58,016 bases of DNA, from NCBI GenBank assembly GCA_016764875.1, contig JAESQX010000117.1, positions 1 to 58,016 of the forward strand, written 5' to 3'. Below the pieces are notes generated by a model. It was not told the origin of the DNA and ran no database searches. It saw only the letters and a list, made by a program, of their open reading frames with translations. A program made the translations under genes and the position numbers. This stretch comes from Gammaproteobacteria bacterium. Lineage in GTDB: Bacteria > Pseudomonadota > Gammaproteobacteria > Pseudomonadales > Pseudohongiellaceae. Of the stretch, positions 52,035 to 58,016 are shown one piece after another. The stretch's first letter is position 1; each line of letters starts with the position of its first letter.

Positions 52035-53135
52035 ATGTCAAATAATGAGAGAAAAATATTGATTATGGCGGGTGGAACCGGCGGTCACATTTTTCCTGCA
52101 CTGTCCATAGCGGAGAAGTTGCAACACAGTGGAGCGAAAGTGGAATGGCTGGGTGCTATAGGTGGTCTTGAGACTCGTATTGTTGGCGAGACCGATATCC
52201 CTTTACATGTAATTTCAGTTAAGGGCTTGAGGGGGAAAGGTCTTCTTCCTCTGGTATTAGCTCCATTCATGATTATCAAGGCAGTAGCGCAGGCGCTGGG
52301 TGTTATGAGGAAAGTGAAACCTGATTGTGTGCTGGGGATGGGAGGTTTCGTTACAGGCCCAGGCGGTGTGGCAGCGGTACTTTCTGGACGGAAGTTGTTA
52401 ATACATGAACAAAATGCTGTGCCTGGTGTTACCAACAAGATGTTATCTGTTGTCGCCCGGAAAGTGCTGGTGGCATTCCCAGGGGCATTCAAGGCGAAAG
52501 AAAAGGTGGAATTCACTGGCAACCCAGTCAGGCAGAGTATCATTTTGGCAACTGAAGCAAGGCGTGACCGAGCGAGTTCAAACGTGATTATGCATATCCT
52601 GGTTCTTGGTGGTAGTCAGGGTGCGGTAGCTATTAACGAAGTTATCCCGCCGATGTTAGCTTTGTGGAAAAACCAGAACGTGCCACATGTCATTCATCAA
52701 ACCGGCAGACTGAATCTGGACGACACCTTAGCGCTTTACCGCACTCATTCTATGGATCCAGGGGAGCAGTTAAAGGTAACTGGTTTCATAGATGACATGG
52801 CAGAAGCATTTGCATGGGCTGATGTGGTGATATGTCGCTCGGGTGCCAGTACGGTTTGTGAACTTGCAGTGGCCGGATTACCCGCGATTCTGGTGCCCTA
52901 TCCTTATCATAAAGATAACCAGCAAACTAAAAATGCTCAGTGGTTAAGCGACGCTGATGCTGCAATATTGATTCAGCAAGTGGATCTTTCCCCGGAACTG
53001 TTGATGGAAAATCTGGCCAAGCTCGATGAAGACAGATCCAGGTTGACGGCCATGTCCAATGTCGCCCGGGCTCTGGGCACTCCGGATGCCAGTACCAAAA
53101 TTGCAAACAGGGTTCTGGAGGCAGCTAATGGCTGA
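52035..53135 (+). CDS. murG: UDP-GlcNAc:MurNAc-pentapeptide transferase (lipid II synthase)
   Basis: [71 protein letters not shown]. Confidence 0.98.
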   Translation: MSNNERKILIMAGGTGGHIFPALSIAEKLQHSGAKVEWLGAIGGLETRIVGETDIPLHVISVKGLRGKGLLPLVLAPFMIIKAVAQALGVMRKVKPDCVLGMGGFVTGPGGVAAVLSGRKLLIHEQNAVPGVTNKMLSVVARKVLVAFPGAFKAKEKVEFTGNPVRQSIILATEARRDRASSNVIMHILVLGGSQGAVAINEVIPPMLALWKNQNVPHVIHQTGRLNLDDTLALYRTHSMDPGEQLKVTGFIDDMAEAFAWADVVICRSGASTVCELAVAGLPAILVPYPYHKDNQQTKNAQWLSDADAAILIQQVDLSPELLMENLAKLDEDRSRLTAMSNVARALGTPDASTKIANRVLEAANG

Positions 53136-54588
53136 ATTCGGGGGGAAATATCAAGTTCCGGAAATGCGACGAATCAAGACGATTCATTTTGTCGGGATCG
53201 GTGGCGCTGGTATGTGTGGCATCGCCGAAGTATTGCTGAATCAGGGATACCGAATTACCGGATCTGACATCAAGCCGTCGGCCAATACCAACAGGCTGAA
53301 ATCGTTGGGCGCACAAATATTTATTGGCCATGATGAAACCAATGTAGAGAGCGCCGATGTGGTGGTGTATTCAAGCGCCGTTAATGAGGAAAATGTGGAA
53401 ATGCTGGCGGCTGTTGCTCTCGCGAAACCAATTATCGCCAGAGCGGAAATGCTGTCAGAGTTGATGCGCTATCGTCACGGAATAGCCATTGCGGGAACCC
53501 ACGGAAAAACCACTACCACCAGTTTGTTGGCATCAATTTTTGCGGCCGAAAACCTGGATCCGACCTACGTTATAGGAGGGTTGCTCAATAGTTCTGGAAC
53601 CAATGCAAAGCTTGGTGAAAGCCGTTACCTGGTGGCAGAAGCCGATGAAAGTGATGCCTCGTTTCTACACCTTCAGCCTATGGTGGCAGTGGTTACCAAT
53701 ATTGATGAAGATCATATGGAGACTTACGAAGGGGATTTCGAAAAACTCAAAAATTATTTCATCGACTTTCTTCACAATTTGCCGTTTTACGGGTTGGCGG
53801 TACTTTGCATAGATGACCCTGTAGTAGCCGAAGTACTGCCGCGGGTATCACGCCCGATTCTGACTTACGGCTTTTCCGAACAAGCGGATTTTCAAATTTC
53901 AAACCTGCAACAACAGCAACGGGTTACTACATTTGAAGTGGCCAGACCAGACGGGAAAGCGACACTCGAATTCCAATTGAATTTGCCGGGTCGCCACTAT
54001 GCCCTCAATGCTACCGCCGCCGTTGTTGTAGCTACGGACGAAGGAATATCAGACCAGGCAATACAAGAGGGCATCAATAATTTTTCTGGCGTTGGCAGGC
54101 GCTTTGAAATGTTGGGTGAGTTTCCAGTACGTGGCGGGGTGGTGACGTTGATTGATGACTATGGGCATCATCCGAGAGAGGTGGCCGCTACTGTTGCTGC
54201 AATCCGGGGAGGTTGGCCTGACAGCCGTCTGGTGATGGTTTATCAACCCCATCGGTATAGCCGTACCAGGGATTTATACGAAGATTTTGTAGAGGTTCTA
54301 TCGGATATTGACGTGTTGCTTTTGCTGGAAGTTTATCCGGCTGGCGAAAGCAGAATTGCGGGTGCCGATTCCAAAAGTCTGTGTCGCAGCATTCGGCTCC
54401 GGGGCAAGGTTGATCCCGTTTATGTGAAGGCTCAGGAGGATTTATCCAGCCTGCTGGGAGGCCTGTTAAAAGACGGAGATATCCTGCTGACTCAGGGGGC
54501 GGGAAGTGTGGGAGCTGTAGCGAAGCAACTTGCCGAGCAGGGTTTTATTGATCAGCTCGCTGGAGATGAAAAGGCTGATGAAGAATAA
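53128..54588 (+). CDS. murC: UDP-MurNAc:L-Ala ligase
   Basis: [59 protein letters not shown]; start at [17 protein letters not shown] overlaps murG by 8 nt. Confidence 0.98.
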   Translation: MAEFGGKYQVPEMRRIKTIHFVGIGGAGMCGIAEVLLNQGYRITGSDIKPSANTNRLKSLGAQIFIGHDETNVESADVVVYSSAVNEENVEMLAAVALAKPIIARAEMLSELMRYRHGIAIAGTHGKTTTTSLLASIFAAENLDPTYVIGGLLNSSGTNAKLGESRYLVAEADESDASFLHLQPMVAVVTNIDEDHMETYEGDFEKLKNYFIDFLHNLPFYGLAVLCIDDPVVAEVLPRVSRPILTYGFSEQADFQISNLQQQQRVTTFEVARPDGKATLEFQLNLPGRHYALNATAAVVVATDEGISDQAIQEGINNFSGVGRRFEMLGEFPVRGGVVTLIDDYGHHPREVAATVAAIRGGWPDSRLVMVYQPHRYSRTRDLYEDFVEVLSDIDVLLLLEVYPAGESRIAGADSKSLCRSIRLRGKVDPVYVKAQEDLSSLLGGLLKDGDILLTQGAGSVGAVAKQLAEQGFIDQLAGDEKADEE

Positions 54589-54606
54589 GGAATTGCAAAA
54601 CCAGAT

Positions 54607-55548
54607 ATGAACAAGATTGATAAAAATCAACTCATCGAAGAGGCCGGCCGGGTTGCCGTGCTGATGGGTGGGACATCTGCCGAACGAGAGATATCTTTGC
54701 TCAGTGGTGCCGCCGTACTGGGCGGTCTGGAGAGTGCGGGCCTGAATGTTATCGGGATCGATGCGGGAAACGATTTGATTGATCAGTTGCAGGTCGTAAG
54801 ACCTGACCGCGTCTTCAATATGTTACATGGCCGGGGTGGTGAAGACGGTGCTGTACAGGGATTGTTGAATTCCTTGCAGATCCCCTTTACCGGTAGTGAC
54901 ATTCTGGGTTCGGCGCTTTCCATGGATAAACTCAAGAGTAAGCTGATTTGGAAACAACTGGGTCTTGAGACGCCTGATTTTCAAGTGCTGCATGCTGACA
55001 GCGACTGGCCCGGCGTAATGGACCAGCTGGGAGTGGCGGTGGTTAAGCCGGTTAATGAAGGTTCAAGCATCGGAATGTCCATAGCAAGAACCGCCGCACA
55101 GCTCAAAGAAGCATTTTATACAGCGCAGGAATTTGATTTCCTGGTTCTGGCGGAACAGCACATTGAAGGCGAAGAGTATTCATTGTCGATTCTGCAACAA
55201 ATAGTCTTGCCGGCTATTCAGTTGAAAACGGATCGGGAATTTTATGATTTTGACGCCAAATACTGTGCGTCCAATACAGAGTATATCTGTCCTGTCGACT
55301 TATCAGTGGAGCCATTGGATAAATTGAATTCATTGTCGATGTCAGCCTTTAATTGTCTTGGTTGTGAAGGCTGGGGAAGGGTTGATGTCATGCGTAACAC
55401 CGAGGGTGAATTTTTATTGCTAGAGGTTAATACCGTTCCGGGCATGACTGACCACAGCCTGGTTCCCATGGCGGCGAAGCAGGCAGGAATAAGTTATGAG
55501 GACCTGTTATTGCAGATATTGTTCGCAAAAGGGTCCCGCGGGAAATAA
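54607..55548 (+). CDS. ddlB: D-alanine--D-alanine ligase
   Basis: VLMGGTSAEREISLLSG; KPVNEGSSIGMS; LLEVNTVPGMTDHSLVP. Confidence 0.98.
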   Translation: MNKIDKNQLIEEAGRVAVLMGGTSAEREISLLSGAAVLGGLESAGLNVIGIDAGNDLIDQLQVVRPDRVFNMLHGRGGEDGAVQGLLNSLQIPFTGSDILGSALSMDKLKSKLIWKQLGLETPDFQVLHADSDWPGVMDQLGVAVVKPVNEGSSIGMSIARTAAQLKEAFYTAQEFDFLVLAEQHIEGEEYSLSILQQIVLPAIQLKTDREFYDFDAKYCASNTEYICPVDLSVEPLDKLNSLSMSAFNCLGCEGWGRVDVMRNTEGEFLLLEVNTVPGMTDHSLVPMAAKQAGISYEDLLLQILFAKGSRGK

Positions 55549-55552
55549 TTTG

Positions 55553-56380
55553 ATGACAAGGCATTACGCTAAAACCGGTAAAGTTTCGGGTAAATCCCGG
55601 GGAACTCGTTCCCGAAATTGGCCACGTGCCGGGAGCGACCAACCACTGAAACCGGTTACTTTCACCTGGCGGTTCTGGACGGTGTTGCTGACGTCGGGAA
55701 TTTTGCTGACCTTTGTCAGTCTGCGCAATATGGACACTATTTCCTGGCATCTCAATCGACCAATTCATACCTTGCAGGTTGACTCTGCCCTGCAACACGT
55801 CACTGAAAGTGAAGTTAAGACGTTGCTTGCCGTTTATATGGGTGAGGGCTTTTTTGAGATAGATGTTTCCAGCGTAAGAGAACGGCTGGAGACACACCCC
55901 TGGATTGCCCGAGCGGAGGTCAAGCGAATCTGGCCCGACAATCTGGCACTGAGCATAACCGAGGAAGTCGCCATAGCTCGATGGGGGCAAACCAGGTTGC
56001 TCAATCAATATGCCGATGTGTTCGCCCCGGCCCAGATAGGCACTATGGCTTCATTGCCTCTTTTATCCGGGCCTCAGGGCAGTCAAACAAAAATGATGGA
56101 GCAATACCAGATACTTAACCAGCTATTGTTTCCCGCCGGTTTACGCCTTGAACAGTTGAACTTGAGCGAAAGAATGAGTTGGGAACTGGTTATAGAAGGT
56201 GGTCTGAAGATCGTGGTTGGAAAGGTCGACGTCCGGGAAAAAATAAAAAGGCTGATAGATATTTATGATACTCAGATTCGAAACGATATAGCTGTAATTG
56301 AAACCATTGATTTGCGATACAGCAATGGGTTTTCAGTGAAGAAAAAGCAGCAGGATATAACTGGAGTTGCGACAAGATGA
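55553..56380 (+). CDS. ftsQ: Cell division protein FtsQ
   Basis: POTRA-type region (HTLQVDSALQHVTESEVKTLLAVYMGEGFFEIDVSSVRERLETHPWIARAEVKRIWPDNLALSITEEVAIARW); start at MTRHYAKTG. Confidence 0.95.
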   Translation: MTRHYAKTGKVSGKSRGTRSRNWPRAGSDQPLKPVTFTWRFWTVLLTSGILLTFVSLRNMDTISWHLNRPIHTLQVDSALQHVTESEVKTLLAVYMGEGFFEIDVSSVRERLETHPWIARAEVKRIWPDNLALSITEEVAIARWGQTRLLNQYADVFAPAQIGTMASLPLLSGPQGSQTKMMEQYQILNQLLFPAGLRLEQLNLSERMSWELVIEGGLKIVVGKVDVREKIKRLIDIYDTQIRNDIAVIETIDLRYSNGFSVKKKQQDITGVATR

Positions 56381-56443
56381 TTGCGAAGTTCATCAGCCAG
56401 GGCCTGGGGTCTACCCAGGGTCTCCAATTCGGAGCCCCGGATT

Positions 56444-57679
56444 ATGATTGATACATCCGATGAAAATATCATTGTCGGGCTGGATATTGGAACCTCCAAG
56501 GTGGTAGCCATCGTTGGTGATATTAATCCGGACGGCAGCCTTGATATTGTCGGTATCGGCAGTCATCGCTCCAGAGGTTTGAAGAAAGGAACCGTTGTCA
56601 ATATTGAAGCTACCGTGGAATCCATCAAGCGCGCCGTTGAAGAAGCTGAATTGATGGCGGGCTGCCAGATTGAATCCGTCTATGCAGGTATTGCCGGTAG
56701 TCACATACGCAGTATGAACTCCCATGGAATTGTTGCCATTCGTGACGGCGAAGTCATGCGGGCGGATATCGCTAGAGTAATTGATGCCGCGCAGGCGGTG
56801 GCTATTCCAGCGGATCAGAAGGTTCTGCACATTTTACCCCAGGAATACATCATTGATTCCCAGGAAGGGGTAAAGGAACCGCTGGGTATGTCGGGTGTCA
56901 GGTTGGAAGCCAAGGTGCACTTGATAACCTGTGCCATCAACGCGGTGCAGAATATTGAAAAGTGCATCAAGCGTTGCGGGCTGGAAACCGAAGAAATAAT
57001 ACTTGAACAGCTGGCCTCAAGTTACTCGGTGCTAACGGAAGATGAAAAAGAACTGGGTGTCTGTCTGGTGGATATTGGGGGTGGCACCACCGACATAGCT
57101 ATTTTCACCGAGGGAGCCATTCGCCATACCGGTGTGATTCCCATAGCTGGAGACCAGGTAACTAACGATATAGCTATGGCCCTGCGAACACCGACGGAAA
57201 ATGCCGAAGATATCAAGATCAAATATGCCTGCGCACTTACGCAGCTTGCCAGTGTGGAGGATGCCATCAAGGTCCCCAGCGTTGGGGACAGACCACCACG
57301 AGAACTGTCACGGCAGGCACTTGCGGAAGTTGTTGAGCCGCGTTATGCCGAGCTTTTTACGCTGGTACAACATGAACTGGAAAGAAGCGGATTCAGCAGT
57401 TTACTTGCGGCAGGTATTGTACTGACCGGCGGCACCAGCAAGATGGAGGGTGCAGTGGATCTTGCTGAAGAAATATTTCATGCACCGGTTCGCATAGGTG
57501 CTCCTCATAATGTTAAGGGATTAGCCGATATCGTTAAGAACCCGATCTATTCTACTGGTGTGGGTTTGTTGTTCTATGGGCTTAAACAGCATCAGGAACG
57601 AGGGGGTCTTAACCCTAAAAAAGAACCACAGGTTCAATTGGTCGAAAGGGTAAAGAGCTGGTTTCAGGGCAATTTCTAA
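56444..57679 (+). CDS. ftsA: Cell division protein FtsA
   Basis: IVGLDIGTSKVVAIVGDI; LVDIGGGTTDIAIFTEG; GIVLTGGTSKMEG; start at MIDTSDENI. Confidence 0.98.
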   Translation: MIDTSDENIIVGLDIGTSKVVAIVGDINPDGSLDIVGIGSHRSRGLKKGTVVNIEATVESIKRAVEEAELMAGCQIESVYAGIAGSHIRSMNSHGIVAIRDGEVMRADIARVIDAAQAVAIPADQKVLHILPQEYIIDSQEGVKEPLGMSGVRLEAKVHLITCAINAVQNIEKCIKRCGLETEEIILEQLASSYSVLTEDEKELGVCLVDIGGGTTDIAIFTEGAIRHTGVIPIAGDQVTNDIAMALRTPTENAEDIKIKYACALTQLASVEDAIKVPSVGDRPPRELSRQALAEVVEPRYAELFTLVQHELERSGFSSLLAAGIVLTGGTSKMEGAVDLAEEIFHAPVRIGAPHNVKGLADIVKNPIYSTGVGLLFYGLKQHQERGGLNPKKEPQVQLVERVKSWFQGNF

Positions 57680-57803
57680 TTGGGTTTTAAATTGGCCGAA
57701 GGATTTATTTGTTTTTGATTTAGCGCAGTCAGCCAGTAAGTGTTTGGGCAAACACGGTAGTTATCTGGCGACCTGCAGGGCTTACTAAGAAGAGGGCTAT
57801 ACT

Positions 57804-58016
57804 ATGTTTGAACTGGTCGAGAATGTACCCCAAAGTGCAGTAATCAAAGTAATCGGTGTTGGCGGCGGTGGCGGCAATGCTGTTAAGCATATGATTACCA
57901 ACGAAGTGGAAGGAGTCGACTTCGTCTGCGCCAATACTGACGCGCAGGCCTTAAATAATATAAAGGTCAAAACTGTATTGCAATTGGGTTCTAACATCAC
58001 CAAGGGGCTTGGTGCC
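57804..58016 (+). CDS. ftsZ: Cell division protein FtsZ, truncated at the window edge
   Basis: [71 protein letters not shown]; open to the last base, hence absent from the ORF track. Confidence 0.98.
   Translation, partial: MFELVENVPQSAVIKVIGVGGGGGNAVKHMITNEVEGVDFVCANTDAQALNNIKVKTVLQLGSNITKGLGA

Overview
This 58 kb window looks like a core-chromosome segment of a gammaproteobacterium. Gene order from rpoN to ftsZ broadly follows the Pseudomonas-type layout as I remember it. Main blocks: hppA, an mrp-like ATPase and an AGCS symporter; a VC_2705-type symporter pair, darP and mgtE; the minus-strand ptsO-rapZ-ptsN-rpoN-lptBAC-kdsCD-yrbG block; mlaC-ibaG-murA-hisGD; degS, a Nif3-like gene, cysNC-cysD, zapG and zapE; rplM-rpsI, petA, fused cytochrome b/c1, sspA, sspB; dolP-diaA-yraN-lpoA, rsmI and rnpB; then the full dcw cluster from mraZ to a truncated ftsZ. 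I found no CRISPR array, tRNA, rRNA, complete IS, prophage or defence island, and no convincing new multi-gene system. The observations most worth checking are: (1) rapZ split by a -1 frameshift at an A8 run that contains an in-frame A_AAA_AAA slippery heptamer; (2) a short dispersed motif (AGGGAACCYCTGATTAATC-like) lying at gene 3' ends, twice including the stop codon; (3) a MITE-like element between sspA and sspB; (4) local losses (hpf, mlaFED/B, hisC); (5) an unusual Rieske box (CPHLFC) next to a cytochrome b-c1 fusion; (6) an extended phased GTGGG array at mraZ; (7) a decayed EF-hand fragment; (8) a terminator-like hairpin just before mlaC. Two edge-truncated CDSs (1..1026 minus and ftsZ) are missing from the supplied ORF track. 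All calls come from reading the sequence and remembered family motifs; no database search was run.
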